From positions 23,312,001 to 23,376,000 of the forward strand of contig NC_135251.1 in the NCBI RefSeq assembly GCF_964204865.1: a stretch of DNA of 64,000 bases. The letters are read 5' to 3'. Shown here one piece after another: positions 1-12,035 of this stretch. The number at the start of each line of letters is the position of its first letter. The first letter of the stretch is position 1. Both the position numbers and the translations under genes were made by a program. Source of the DNA: Styela clava (taxonomy: Eukaryota > Chordata > Ascidiacea > Stolidobranchia > Styelidae). The notes below the pieces were generated by a model. The model was given only the letters and a program-made list of their open reading frames with translations. It did no database searches and was not told where the DNA came from.

Positions 1-689
1 TAGAGAGATAATTTCAAGATCAAGAGTCGGGTGAATATCTATTTCATACCAGACAATTTCATGCCCTCTCGTGGATAAGAAAAATTATAGTGGACTCCTT
101 TAAACAGCCAATAAAGGCATCAATACCAAACATTCGAAAAAAGAATAACACTTTAGATTCAAGTTACGAAAGAACAAGAACAGCAACTTTTGTTATGACC
201 GTATATATGTATAATACCAAATAGACAATTTATTTTTTTAACCTTTGAGCAAACGTAGCATATTCCTCATTACCTATACCCATTAAAGAGTATGTCGTAA
301 ATGGAATGACTCAGCAACTTTTTTTTAAAATATCGTGTAATTGCACATTTATCACATTTGTTATGAGTTGCATTAAACGTAGTATCAAAAAAGGTTTTTA
401 TGCCGTCTCGTATAATATTTTCAAAATTACCAATTATTGAAAATCATTGCTATCAAAGGGGTGATTTCTCGAAAACACGAAAATAAAGGTAGCACTACAT
501 ACCACACACGCACTACAGAAGAAGAACACCTATATGTTTGATCATACACTGTGGTGGAATAGCAGCACGACATGGCCATACCTAATACCGAACATAAGAT
601 ATTAAATTAAGCATTCACAGTGGAATATCAGCGCGCATTTTGAGAATCACCACGCGACCCATATTTCAATGCGCGCACGTAAAGTATGA
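1..689. other. AT-rich sequence, no gene seen
   Basis: I see no ORF with protein-like composition, no splice-bounded exon and no clear repeat end here. The last ~50 bases grade into the satellite array that follows. The stretch 601-690 is locally richer in CG dinucleotides (GCGCGC, CGCGCAC). Confidence 0.5.
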
Positions 690-3600
690 ACAAACGTATT
701 GCTTTTGAGAAATGAATCGTCACTGTTTGAAGTTTGAATACACGCTATGTTTGGTATTATATATGGCCAAGTCAAAACGTGCTGCTACTGTTCGGACATA
801 ATGAAATCAAATCTATAAGGTATCTGCTTTACTCCGAATGTGTCGTAGTGCTGCCTTTATTGGCGGTTTTTGAGAAATCGTCCTTTCAAAAAGATATTTT
901 TTTAAAAACTTCGAAAAAAATCCACAGGAGGGCGTCAAATCATTTTTTGTTATTTTAGGATTCGCCGTCTTATTCCAAGTTTAATGAACATACAGTTTTG
1001 ATGTATGACCAAGAGAGAAAAGTTTTTGATGAATTATCCAGTAAATTAAGTTGAAATACCTAACCGTTTTTAAATATGTTACATCTACATAGTTGATAAA
1101 ATTGAAAATTATACGCTATGTTTGGTATTATATATGGCCAACTCAAAACGTGCTGCCACTGTTCTGACATAATAAAATCGAATCTATAAGGTATCTGCTT
1201 TTCTCCGAATGTGTCGTAGTGCTGCCTTTATTGGCGGTTTTTGAGAAATCGCTATTTCAAAAACGATAATTTTTCAAAAATTTGAAAATATTCAACAAGA
1301 AGACGAAACATGATTTTCCGTTATTTCATACTTTCCGCAACTCATTCCAAGTTCAATGGACGTACAGTATATATGTATGTCCAAGAGAAAAAGATGTTTG
1401 ATAAATTATCTAGGAAATTTAGTTGAAATACCAAACGTTTTGAAAAATGTTACGTCTGCATTGTTTATAAAAGTTTGAATACACGCTATGTTTGGTATTA
1501 TATATGGCCAAGTCAAAACGTGCTGCTACTGTTCTGACATAATGAAATCAAATCTATAAGGTATCTGCTTTACTCCGAATGTGTCGTAGTGCTTCCTTTA
1601 TTGGCGGTTTTTGAGAAATCGCCCTTTCAAAAACGATAATTTTTTGAAATTCCGAAAAGGATCCACAAGAGGGCGTCAAATCATTTTTTGGCATTTTAAG
1701 ATTTGCACACTAATTCCAAGTTTAATGAACGTACAGTTTTGTTGTATACCCAAGAGAAGAAAATATTTGATGAATTTTCCAGTAAATTTAGTTGAAATAC
1801 CAAACCGTTTTTAAATATGTCACATCTACATTTTTTAATAAAATTGAAAATATACGCTATGTTTGGAATTATATATGGCCAAGTCAAAACGTGCTGCTAC
1901 TGTTCTGACATATTAAAATCGAATCTATAAAGTATCTGCTTTTCTCCAAATGTGTCGTAATGCTGCCTTTATTGGCGGTTTTCGAGAAATCGCTATTTCA
2001 ATAACGATAATTTTTTGAAATTTTGAAAATAATCCACAAGAGGACGTAAAATGCTTTTTGGTATTTTATACTTTCCGCAACTTATTCCAAGTTTAATGAA
2101 CGAATAGTATATATGTATGTTCAAGAGAAAAAGATGTACGATAAATTATCTAGAAAATTTAGTTAAAATACCAAACCGTTTTTAAATATCTTACGTCTGC
2201 ATTGTTTATAAAAGTTTAAATACACGCTATGTTTGGTATTATATATGACCAAGTCAAAACGTGCTGCTACTGTTCTGACATAATGAAATCATATCTATAA
2301 GGTATCTGCTCTACTCCGAATGTGTCGTAGTGATGCCTTTATCGGCGGTTTTTGAGAAATCACCCTTTCAAAAACGATAATTTTTTTTAAAATTCCGAAA
2401 ATAATCCACAAGAGGGCGTCAAATCATTTTTTGGCATTTTAGGATTTGCACAATAATTCCAAGTTTAATGAACATACAGTTTTGATGTATGACCAAGAGA
2501 AAAAAGTGTTTGATGAATTATCCAGTAAATTAAGTTGAAAACCTAACCGTTTTTAAATATGTTACGTCTGCATTGTTTATAAAAGTTTGAATTCACGCTA
2601 TGTTTGGTATTATATATGGCCAGATCAAAACGTGCTGATACAGTTCTGACATAATGAAATCAAATTTATAAGGTATCTGCTTTACTCCGAATGTGTCGTA
2701 GTGCTGCCTTTATTGGCGGTTTTTGAGAAATCGGCCTTTCAAAAACGATATTTTTTTAAAAACTTCGAAAAAAATCCACGAGAGGGCGTCAAATCATTTT
2801 TTGTTATTTTAGGATTCGCCGTCTTATTCCAAGTTTAATGAACATACAGGTTTGATGTATGACCAAGAGAGAAAAGTGTTTGATGAATTATCCAGTAAAT
2901 TAAGTTGAAATACCAAACCGTTTTTAAATATGTCACATCTACATAGTTAATAAAATTGAAAATTATATGCTATGTTTGGTATCATGTAATGCCAAGTTAA
3001 AACGTGCTGCTACTGTTCTGACTTATTAAAATCGAATCTATAAGGTATCTGCTTCTCTCCAAATGTGTCGTAATGCTGCCTTTATTGGCGGTTTTCGAGA
3101 AATCGCTATTTCAATAACGGTAATTTTTTGAAATTTTGAAAATAATCCACGAGAGGACGTAAAATGCTTTTTGGTATTTTATACTTTCCGCAACTTATTC
3201 CAAGTTTAATGAACGTATAGTATATATGTATGTCCAAAAGAAAAAGAAGTTTGATAAATTATCAAGGAAATTTATTTGAAATACCAAACCGTTTTTAAAT
3301 ATGTTACGTCTGCATTGTTTATAAAAGTTTGAATACACGCTATGTTTGGTATTATATATGGCCAAGTCAAAACGTGCTGCTACTGTTCTGACATAATGAA
3401 ATAAAATCTATAAGTTATCTGCTTTACTCCGAATGTGTCGTAGTGCTGCCTTTATTGGCTGTTTTTGAGAAATCGCCCTTTCAAAAACGATAATTTTTCG
3501 AAATTCCGAAAAAGATCCACTAGAGGACGTCAAATCATATTTTGGCATCTTAAGATTTGCACACTAATTCCAAGTTTAATGAACGTACAGTTTTGATGTA

Positions 3601-5735
3601 TGACCAAGAGAGAAAAGTGTTTGATGAAATTTAGTTGAAATACTTAACCGTTTTTAAATATGTTACATATACATAGTTGATAAAATTGAAAATGATATGC
3701 TATGTTTAGTATTAAATATGGCCAGATCAAAACGTGCTGCTACTGTTCTGGTTTGGTGAAATCGAATCTTTAACGTATCTGCTATTCTCCAAAAGTGTCG
3801 TATTGCTGCCTTTATTGGCCATTGTCCGAGAAATCGTCACTCCAAAAACGGCATGCTTGGGAAATTGAAAAAAATTATATGAAGGTTGTAAGACATTTTT
3901 CACTTTTTCATACAATTTGCATCTTATTCCAAGTTTAATAACACACAGTATCGGTGTTTGAAAAAGTAAGAAAACGGAATATTACGATATTAGGTGAGTT
4001 TATTTGAAATACCAAACCTTTTTAAAATATGTGAACATCTACGCTATTCAAATAATTGAGATATACGCTATGTTTGGTATTATAAATGGCCAAGTCAAAA
4101 CGTGCTGCTACTGTTATGGTATAGTGAAGTCGAATCTAAAAGGTATTTGCTTTTTTCCGAATGTGTCGTAGTGCTGCCTTTATTGGCGGTTTTCGAGAAA
4201 TCGCCCTTTCAAAAACGATTATTTTTCGGAATTCAGAAAAGAACCCATTATAGAGAGCGTAAAATGTTTTTTTTTTTATATTTTAAACTTTCCCAATTAA
4301 TTCTTAGTTTAATAAACGTACAGTATTCATTTGTGACAAAGAGAAAAATATATTTGATCAATTTTCCAGCAGCTTCAGTTGAAATACAAATCCATCTTAA
4401 ATTTGTTACGTCGACAATGTTTATAAAACTGAGAATACACGCTATTTTGGTATTATATATAGCCAAGTCAAAACATGCTGCCACTGTTTTGTTATAGTGA
4501 AATCAAATCTATAGGGTATATACTTTTTTCCGAATGTGTCGTAGTGCTGCCTTTATTGGCGGTTTTCGAGAAATTCCCCTTCCAAAATCGATAATTTTTC
4601 GAAATTTTGAAAAGAATCCACGAGAGGGCGTAAAATGTTTTTTTGGTATTTTATACTTTTCTTCTGCAACTCATTCTAAGTTTATTAGACGTACAGTATT
4701 AATGTGTGACAAAGAGAAAAATATATATTTTATCAATTGTTCAGCAAATTTAGTTGACATACAATTCCTTTTTAAATTTGCTTCGTCCACATTGTTAATA
4801 AAATTGAAGAGTATACGCTATGTTTGGTATTATATATGGCAAAGTCAAAACGTTCTGCTACCGTTCTGACATAATAAAATTGAATCTATAAGGTATGTGC
4901 TTTTCTCTGAATGTGTCGTGATGCTGCCTTTATTGGCGGTTTTTGAGAAATCACCAATCCAAAAACGATAATTTTTGAAATTCTCAAACTAATTCAAGGA
5001 GGTGCGCAAAATTTTTTTTATTATTATTTTATACTTTCTGAAACTTATTCTAACTTTAATAGACGTACAGTATTGATGTGCGACAAAGAGAAAAATATAT
5101 TTGATCAATTATCCTGCAACTTTAGTTGAAATACAAACCCTTTTTTAATATGTTACGTACCTTTGTTTTAAAAATCGAGGAATATACGCTATGTTTGGTA
5201 TTATATATGGCCAAGTCAAAACGTGCTGCTACTGTTCTGGCATAATAAAATTGAATCTATATTCTATGTGCTTTTATCCGAATATGTCGTAGTGCTGCCT
5301 TTATTGGCGGTTTTCGAAAAATCGCCATTTTAAAAACGATAATTTTTTGTAATCCAGGACAGAATTCACTAGGAGTCGCAAATGATTTTTTGCTGTTTTA
5401 TACTTCCCGCAACGTATTCCAAGTTTAAAAGATGTACAGTATTAATGTGTGACAAAAAGAAAATGATATTTTATCCATTATCTAGCAAATTTATTTGAAA
5501 TACAAAATCAATTTGAATTTGTTACGTCCATGCCGTTATTAAAATTTAGATTACACTTTATGTTTGGTAATATATATGGTCAAGCCAAAACGTACTGCTA
5601 CTGTTCTGCTATAGAAAAATCGAATTTATAGGGTATCTGCTTTTCTCCGAATGTGTCGTGGTGCTGCCTTTATTGGCGGTTTTCGAGGAATCGAGGTTCC
5701 GAAGAGGATAATTTTCCGAAACTTTGTATTTGCGG
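690..5735. repeat. Satellite array, ~371-bp unit, about 14 copies
   Basis: The landmark 'CGCTATGTTTGGTATTA' (with variants) recurs near 742, 1113, 1483, 1853, 2224, 2595, 2966, 3338, 3697, 4066, 4438, 4814, 5186 and 5555, a period of about 371 bp. A second constant box, 'CCTTTATTGGCGGTTTT', sits about 115 bp after each landmark. In the first ~3 kb two unit types largely alternate: one has ATAATGAAATC followed by CTTTACTCC, the other has TAAAATCGAATC followed by CTTTTCTCC. That implies a ~741-bp higher-order repeat. Units diverge towards the right end and the last breaks off near 5735. Short ORFs in the array are translations of the repeat and vary in frame between units, so I do not call them genes. 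Confidence 0.93.
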
Positions 5736-6497
5736 AATACCTGAAAATTCATTTTTCGCTTAGTTAGTCTTTTTTTAAACACTAATTTCTTGTTAAATTT
5801 AATGTATTCATTCAGTTTAAGAATTTTTCATCTATTTTCGTGCCAATATTATATTTTGATCAGCATTTTCAATTTTCATATTTACCTTGTAAGTGAACAC
5901 TATATGCGCGTGGAACCTATATTCAATGTGTAAAAATATTCTGGCTGAAAGTGCTGCTAGCTTCACAGTGGTGTGATGATCATGCGCATTGAGCAATTTG
6001 TATACGACGGTATGAAGTGGATGGAGTTTGTAATTTAATGAGTAAGAATCGTATAATAAAATAACAATTGAATATACAATGGATTCGTTGACGCATCGCA
6101 GCACAATAGCTTCTTTTTTATTTGTATAATACAATTTTTCTAATATCTCCAAGTATAGAATTAACCTAAGTGGTCATTTTCCAATAAAACGTTGGAAGTC
6201 GACTCTACACACCACAATTTTGCAAAACAAACGAATGCCACATGTGCTGCACTGCTGCAAACCAGCTGTCCAGTGTTTGTAAACAGATCCGCGCCGGGAC
6301 ATGTGGTAGAGTTTTGGAACAGCAATATATAGATGCTTTTCAAAACAATGTTGCATGCCGCCATAAAAATAAGATCATGCGATTAGATTCATCAAACGAC
6401 AAGTTCTTGCAAATGCCCTTTTTCGAAATTCATTTGTACAACCAGTTCTGTCAATAGCGAAATGCATGATAAAATGGCAGCAAATCACAAAATCAGA
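5736..6497. other. Intergenic, no gene seen
   Basis: Both strands have short open frames (for example minus 5832-6152) without recognisable domains, signal sequences or splice-bounded structure. Nothing else is supported. Confidence 0.4.
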
Positions 6498-6690
6498 GAA
6501 AAAGTTTATTTCATTTTGTCAAACCAAGAAAACAATATAGGCATACATATATCAATATCAAATAAACCAATGAGCATATATAATTATGAGTACTGTATAT
6601 ATGCTCATTGAATAAACAGATCGGTTTTCGGTACATGACTGGGTGGCAACGATACGACCTTTGGAGTGCCACCCAATTCAATTGAATGAG
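6498..6690 (+). repeat. Dispersed repeat family A, copy 1
   Basis: Contains 'TTTGTCAAACCAAGAAAA' and, further on, 'ACTGGGTGGCAACGATACGACC'-like sequence. The same two blocks in the same order occur at 42925-43060, and in reverse complement at 43745-43885. Between the blocks lies a perfect 14-bp inverted repeat (6569-6582 with 6596-6609, AATGAGCATATATA). No coding capacity is visible. It is probably a short non-autonomous transposon or SINE-like unit; its class is unknown. Confidence 0.65.
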
Positions 6691-7098
6691 CTTACAAATA
6701 ACAGGTTCTGGCTCAATATATCAATACCTCTAATGTTTGTTTACTATATACAATATTTACATGTTTATACCATTTTAATTATAAAAACAAAACTATGATA
6801 CCGGTATACCGTTCTTTTAACTAACCGAATTAACCACATATTGAATTTGAAAAAATAAAAATGATCGAAACGAAATAAAATAGAACTCAGGTATTCAAAG
6901 ATACGAATTATTTGGGTAACCGTCTGGTCAATGTCGGTATGGTTAACCAGTCGTTTCAGGCTCATGGATTTGATGGTATATAGAGGACTTGCACGGGTCA
7001 CGTGACCTTGTTACTGGACGGCAATAAAACAAAAACGTCCATTTGGCTCCTGTCAGTTGCAAGTCGGATTATACGTTTCCGTTTTGTTTGGCTGTTGA

Positions 7099-7297
7099 AA
7101 ATGGTTATTTCGTATTGTTCCGCTGGCTGTACGTATAGTATAGACAACGAAATGGATCTTCAGCTATATTCCACTGTTTTCAAAAGATCCGGAACGTCGC
7201 GCAATGTGGATATCATCTATTCGAAGGACTGCTTGGTGTCAAGTCCAGAAGCCATCTTACTCGTGTTTCACTGTTTGCGGACAGCACTTCGTTGATG
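7099..7297 (+). pseudogene. THAP zinc-finger exon 1, frameshifted
   Basis: The frame starting at ATG 7099 reads a CSAGC motif, the first zinc ligands of a THAP domain (C-x3-C). About 20 codons later the reading frame must shift by one base to continue with SKDPERRAMW, the THAP core with its invariant tryptophan, and then CGQHFVDG, the C-x2-H ligands with the following HF. The exon ends at a good donor (GATG|GTGAGT) whose phase fits the exon at 8011. The right-arm copy keeps the same core motifs. I infer a dead transposon gene; a host THAP gene is less likely given the duplicated, frameshifted context. Confidence 0.68.
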
Positions 7298-7565
7298 GTG
7301 AGTCATGATGTGCCGTTATCAATTTTTTTAAATATTCATAAGCTCCCTCATTTCAATGAAAAGCAGATGACAAACTACTGTTATTGGTAGGCTTAGGCCT
7401 ACTTGCAGACTTGACTCGTGTAAGGTATTAATCAATAATTGCCATAAGGTATTGTTTCCCTAGTTAGCAGGTAATCTATTAGTAAGTGTAAAAATTTGAA
7501 TAGATAACTAAAGTTTAATGCCAGTGCTAATGCAAAAAATAACCAGAATTTAATTGAATTCTCTA

Positions 7566-7860
7566 TCTGAGAATACGCTCGCCACCGCATCTCTGATCCC
7601 CATGGGAGTTTCACAGGTTCCAATCCCATGCGGGGATAGGTATGTGCGAGGGGACGAGGAGATTGCAGCTCTCCTCCCACTAAGGGTGGTTCACACGACC
7701 GCTGGTCGATTACGACATCCCCCATCATCAAGTCCATGCTTCTAAAACAAATAACTGGCTAACTAATCCCGACATAGAATGGTAATCGTACGATGTTGCA
7801 CCTTGCAATCTGTCCCCAACCACAGATAAATTCTATCCTAAAAACTACCCACATTGTTAG
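7566..7860 (+). repeat. tRNA-derived SINE, inside THAP intron
   Basis: Matches the fuller SINE at 61645-61964: the shared 'AATACGCTCGCCACCGCA' block, a degenerate B box (GGTTCCAATCCC), the 'ATGTGCGAG' block and the 3' segment ending near 'AAATTCTATCCTA'. The A-box half is missing. It is carried in both arms of the inverted duplication. Confidence 0.8.
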
Positions 7861-8010
7861 GCATAGTTGCGTTTTAAATTGAAAGAAATCTTCATTAATG
7901 GTCAGAAGGTGTTGTCTGATTATTTTGGTAGTTAGCAGGTAATTTATTACTGATCTGATACACAAACTTGGCACTGTCAAATGATGCTTAGTGTTTAATT
8001 TATTTTCAGG

Positions 8011-8095
8011 AAAAAGGGAAGATAACCCATTATCAGCTGCTTACATGTCCCATCGATATTTGAATTTTCGCCATCCCCAGAGAAGAAGAGAATAG
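8011..8095 (+). pseudogene. THAP-domain exon 2 remnant
   Basis: A polypyrimidine tract ending TTATTTTCAG at 8010 is followed by a frame reading GKREDNPLSAAYMSHRYLNF when joined in phase to the donor at 7297. That resembles the C-terminal part of THAP domains, where HFxxGK is followed by a short loop and a proline/aromatic end. The frame stops near 8093. Intron length is about 710 bp, enlarged by the SINE. There is no transposase core downstream. Confidence 0.5.
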
Positions 8096-8099
8096 TTAG

Positions 8100-9348
8100 A
8101 AAAAGGAGGATTTTGAAGAAAGGAAAAAGGCAGGACCATTTCAACAAATTCTGTTAACTTGTATGCGTTGCAATATTAATTCGCAGTTGTTAGCATAAAC
8201 ATTTAATGTGTCTTCCGACTAGACCTACCACACTTTAAAAAAAAGCCGCCTACACCCCTTTTCACTAGAACCATAATACTGTAAAATATTTGATAGAAAT
8301 TACCCCCGAGGCATAATATCTTTCATTTGAAAGGGCTGTGGAGGCAGATACATTTTTTACTCTAAATTATGGAATGTTACTTCCAGGTTATCTTATCCTT
8401 GCTTATAGATATCTTGAGGTTAGTGACTCCAACTGACCCATGCATGCCACACTGAAAATTCTCTTGTGTACCCATAAAATAAGGCTGTTGGAGCCTTCAG
8501 ACCTTGAAAACAGTCGAATCTGAGCACGATGGATTCATGTGAAACACATAATACACGTAATATGCATTTAGAGGCAAAAATATCCCATCCTGAGCAGCAC
8601 CGATCCACAACATCCTGCCTATGGAATCAAAACATTAGACAAATTGGTGTACTGTGCGCATTCACAAATTTTTGCGAATCAAGTGTGCCTTTTGACTAAA
8701 GAAAATTTAGCATTGAAATGGTCAATCTCAATATCAACCTAGTATCTGCAGATAAAACCAATTGTTTTTTAAAAATACATTTTTGATGTGCTTTATTTTT
8801 CAAATATAATTTATAATTACTGTAAAGTGTGTGATACATTTGGTACCATGAATACTATTTGCAAATTAGCTTGGGTTACACCCCTCTCAAATAAAAGTTT
8901 AGATTCTTAAGTCGTATCTCATAATATTCTTTAAACAAAAGGTTGCGGCTAGCTGGCTACCCATCAGAATTTCCTTTCAGATCACAAAGTCGCAATATTA
9001 CGCCTCGCTTAAGTTTCATTGGCAACTGTATCTGGTTGTAGTATCGGTGTCCAACGTTAGACTGAAACCTTCACGACCAAACCCACCGAAACAATTTTTT
9101 TTTCTTGATAGGGTCGTCTCCACCAATCCACAGTAATGACAAGTTACTTTGTCATTACGATAAGCATCAATAAATGGATACTGAGGATGTATTATCAAGT
9201 CACGCAAGCTGAGGTCTTGTGCCACTGTGGTCTTGTTGCAACTTATACTTTGCCATCCATCTATTCCATGGTCGCACCCATATCTGTAAGATAATGGATA
9301 CAGATAAGAGTTTTCATAAAATCTAACGATCAAAGAGTGTGAAATTTA
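8100..9348. other. Interior of THAP element, no intact gene
   Basis: Single-copy interior between the inverted arms. A minus-strand open frame at 9016-9333 contains one CxxC-type pair but no domain I can name. No transposase catalytic motif is visible. Confidence 0.4.
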
Positions 9349-9743
9349 GGGCTGGGCATTTTCGAATACCTTGTGATTTCAGAATCGAGTCGAATAATTT
9401 TTTCGAATCGAATCTCGAATACTCGAAAATATAAAATTGTAAGCGACTTTATCATAGTAATTGGTCCTCTCAACAAATGAATTACTGAAGACATAGAATA
9501 AATCACTCAGATAGATTACTGAGCGTTCACACAGAATAACAAACACGTTTTATCAATAACTCACTACAGAAAATAGTCATATGTTAGAATTTCGTTGAAA
9601 AAATATGACTTCAATGAAAAAAAATTGGGGAATTCACCTCGACCATTAGCGGAAAGATAAAAACAAGATGGCGGCGATTCGAAATTCCAGTCTGAACCGA
9701 TTCGAATAATTTACTATTCGATTCGAATGGAAATGCCCAGCCC
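9349..9743. mobile_element. hAT-like MITE (395 bp)
   Basis: Ends are perfect 13-bp inverted repeats: GGGCTGGGCATTT at the left and AAATGCCCAGCCC at the right. The subterminal zones are full of TTCGAAT/ATTCGAATCG motifs. Similar AAATTTA sequences flank both sides at slightly different distances and may be remains of a target duplication. No coding capacity. It sits at the inner edge of the right arm of the THAP element. Confidence 0.8.
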
Positions 9744-9889
9744 GGGTAAAATTTATGTCCATATCCCACCACAGCCACTAGTCGTAAATGAATTTGATTC
9801 CGGGTAGCATACCTTTTTTACCAATGACAATAAAAAGACATTTTGAATCAGTTGTACAAGCACCATTAGGATTGGATTTATCTGGGGGG

Positions 9890-10082
9890 GGAGCCAGTTA
9901 TTTGTTTTCAGAAGCATGGACTTGGATGGTGGTGAATGGTCGTAACCGATCAGCGGCCATGTGAACCACCCTCGGTGGGAGTGGAGCTGCAATCCTCTAG
10001 CACATAACTATCCCCGCATGGGATTGAAACCTGTGAAACTACCAGGGTGATCAGAGATGCGGTGGCAAGCGTTTTCCTAGAT
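9890..10082 (-). repeat. tRNA-derived SINE, inverted copy
   Basis: Reverse complement of the SINE at 7566-7860, carried in the right arm of the inverted duplication. It shows the same degenerate B box (as GGGATTGAAACC) and the TGCGGTGGCAAGCG block. Confidence 0.8.
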
Positions 10083-10207
10083 GGCGAATTAAATTGAATT
10101 CTGGTTATTTTTTGTATGACCAGTGGTGTTAAACTTTAGTTATCTATTCAACCTTTCACACTTAGCAATAGATTACCTGCTAATCAGGAAACAATACCTT
10201 ACAGCAA

Positions 10208-10470
10208 TTGATTATTAATTCCTTACTGTCTTACACAAGTCAAGTCTGCAACTGCAAGTAGGCCCACGCCTAGGCCTACTAATAACAGTAGTTGATTATT
10301 AGATTAATTCTTTACTGTCTTACACAAGTCAAGTCTGCAACTAGGCCTAGGCCTACTAATAACAGTAGTTGATTATTAGATTATTGATTATTAATTCCTT
10401 ACTGTCTTACACAAGTCAAGACTGCAACTGCAAGTAGGCCCACACCTAGGCCTACTGATAACAGAAGTTT
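10208..10470. repeat. Local triplication, ~100-bp unit, in right arm
   Basis: The segment 'CTTACACAAGTCAAG' followed by AGGCCTACTRATAACAG occurs three times in tandem. The left arm has one copy (in reverse complement near 7380-7430), so the triplication happened after the arms were formed. Confidence 0.85.
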
Positions 10471-10574
10471 GTCATCTGCTTTCCATAGAAATGAGGGAGC
10501 TTGTGAATATTTAAAGAAATTGATAACGGCACACTATCACCACTTTATCACTCACCATCAACGAAGTGCTGTCC

Positions 10575-10760
10575 GCAAACAGTGAAACACAAGTAAGATG
10601 GCTTCTGGACTTGACACCAAGCAGTTCTGCCAATAGGCAATAGATGATATCCACATTGCGCGACGTTCAGGATCTTTTGAAATCAGTGGAATATAACTGA
10701 AGATCCATTTCGTCCATGTCTATACTATACGTACAGCCAACAGAACAACGAAATAACCAT
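10575..10760 (-). pseudogene. THAP exon 1, inverted copy
   Basis: Reverse complement of the THAP exon at 7099-7297. It keeps the AMWISSI and CGQHFVDG-type motifs but has a small insertion between them and substitutions in the zinc-ligand region. Dead copy in the right arm. Confidence 0.65.
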
Positions 10761-10934
10761 TTTCAACAACCAAACAAAACGCAAACGTATAATCCGACTT
10801 GCAACTGACAGGAGCCAAATGGACGTTTTTGTTGCCGTCCAGTAACAATGTCACGTGACCCGTGCAAGTCCTCTATATATCTATGAGTGAGCGACACATG
10901 TCCTTATCTTTGCATTAACTTTCCTTTCTTCATA

Positions 10935-11060
10935 ATAACGTTTTAAACCTTATTTTAGGTTTTGTCTGCTTTCCCGAAGTTTATGTTAATATGTCATTGT
11001 ATTTATCTGGGTAAATATTGCCTTTCCTTTTGAAAGAGGTTTCAAAATAAACTATGTCTA
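10935..11060 (+). repeat. Dispersed repeat family B, copy 1
   Basis: 'AAACCTTATTTTAGGTTTTG' through to 'AAATAAACT' is similar to 61343-61452, which directly abuts the right end of the large retroelement. Both copies end in an AATAAA-type sequence, suggesting the 3' end of a transcribed element. No coding part is visible. Confidence 0.6.
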
Positions 11061-11189
11061 TATTTAATAATCCCTTGACTTGGACCGGTTTTAAAGACAC
11101 TTTCTTATCGTTAAAAATTGTCGCTTTTGCCGATTGGTTGTTACCGATGGAATGGTTTTTATACTCATAAAGTGATGGGAGAACTTACA

Positions 11190-11287
11190 GCGCTCATCCT
11201 GTCCCCGTAGATGGGGGTGACTTGGTCCCGCAGTAGCTTGCCCCGGTTGTCAAAATGACCACGCGCCGCCACTGGACCTACCGTACT
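11190..11287 (-). other. Possible coding exon, unrecognised
   Basis: This ~95-bp patch is markedly GC-rich against AT-rich surroundings. On the minus strand it is open for about 30 codons, including RGHFDNRGKLLRDQVTP, and ends at a strong splice donor (GCT|GTAAGT at 11189). The upstream boundary could be the AG before GTCCAGTGG near 11287. No neighbouring exon was found, so it may be a stranded exon, a pseudogene piece or chance. I do not recognise the protein. Confidence 0.3.
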
Positions 11288-11499
11288 ATTTATTATCACA
11301 GCTTATGGCGACCCACTTAACTTTAATTTAATTTTGTTTGTTTTTTATGACATAACACAGAACACAGCAATGGCTAATCATTGCAAAACTACCGTGTTTC
11401 TTCGAAAATAGCACCTGGCCTGAAAATAAGATAATAACTTGAATTTTCAAAATAATTTTAATTAAACCCTACCCTTGAAATAAATTTAAAATGTGTGGG

Positions 11500-12035
11500 A
11501 GAGGAAAGGTTCATTGGCCTGAGGTAAGGTGAAGATCACACCACTATTCGAGATCGTGTGATATGGATGGATGTCGGTTTTTATATAATGTTTAGTAAAA
11601 AATCTTGTGATTTTCTACAATGTGATTTTATTTTTGATAATTGAACACAAAAGACCTCTTTCAAAAACAACCATAGTGATATTCTTCAAAAGAAAATAAA
11701 TTTAAATCCTGTCTAAATTTCGGGGAAACACGGTAAGAAGTGCTGTACAGTGCACAAAACTGCTATGCGTAAAAAAGCCACATGGTCATTTTTGTGTAGC
11801 AAACTTTTGTTCCTTTGAAAAGATCGTAAAAGGAAACTTTTACAGATTAGAATTTAAATTAAATTTAATTTTTTTTTGTTATTTTGAAGATTTACGTATT
11901 CCAGTCGCCACCGATTCTAATAACCAGTATAATTATCCAAAGCTTTCTACATCTTTTCACGACCCCCTAAGATTCCTTTTGCGACTCACCAGTGGGTCGC
12001 GACCCATAGTTTGGGAACCGCTGCTCTAGCTAGAT
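11500..12035 (-). mobile_element. Non-autonomous hAT element, copy 1
   Basis: The right end on the plus strand reads GTTTGGGAACCGCTG, the reverse complement of the CAGNGGTTCCCAAAC terminus typical of hAT/Charlie-type elements. The whole segment is the inverted counterpart of 42125-42710 (shared blocks: GGGTCGCGACCCA, the run around ACACAAAAGACC, and AGGTTCATTGGCCTGAGG). No ORF. Confidence 0.8.

Larger units (their letters stand above)
6977..10880. mobile_element. Decayed THAP-domain DNA transposon with large inverted duplication
   Basis: The left arm begins TATATAGAGGACTTGCACGG at 6977 and the right arm ends with its reverse complement near 10880. The arms share more than 600 bp in inverted orientation: the terminal sequence, a THAP-domain exon, an intron part and a SINE inserted in that intron. 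The middle (about 8100-9750) is single copy and has taken a MITE (9349-9743). THAP domains are known from P and Kolobok DNA transposons and from host genes derived from them. I cannot assign the superfamily because no catalytic core is visible. Both arms sharing the same SINE means the inverted duplication arose after that SINE landed. Confidence 0.75.

Noticed and set aside
734-4869. Several open frames (such as 734-958, 4102-4497, 4534-4869)
   Set aside because: They are translations of the 371-bp satellite; frames break at different points in each unit.
690-5735. CRISPR-like regular repeats
   Set aside because: The repeats are long contiguous units without unique spacers, in a eukaryotic genome.
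9016-9333. Minus-strand 105-codon frame with VTCHYCG, slightly like a zinc-binding BIR motif
   Set aside because: Only one CxxC pair fits; the remaining BIR ligands are missing and the region lies inside a decayed transposon.
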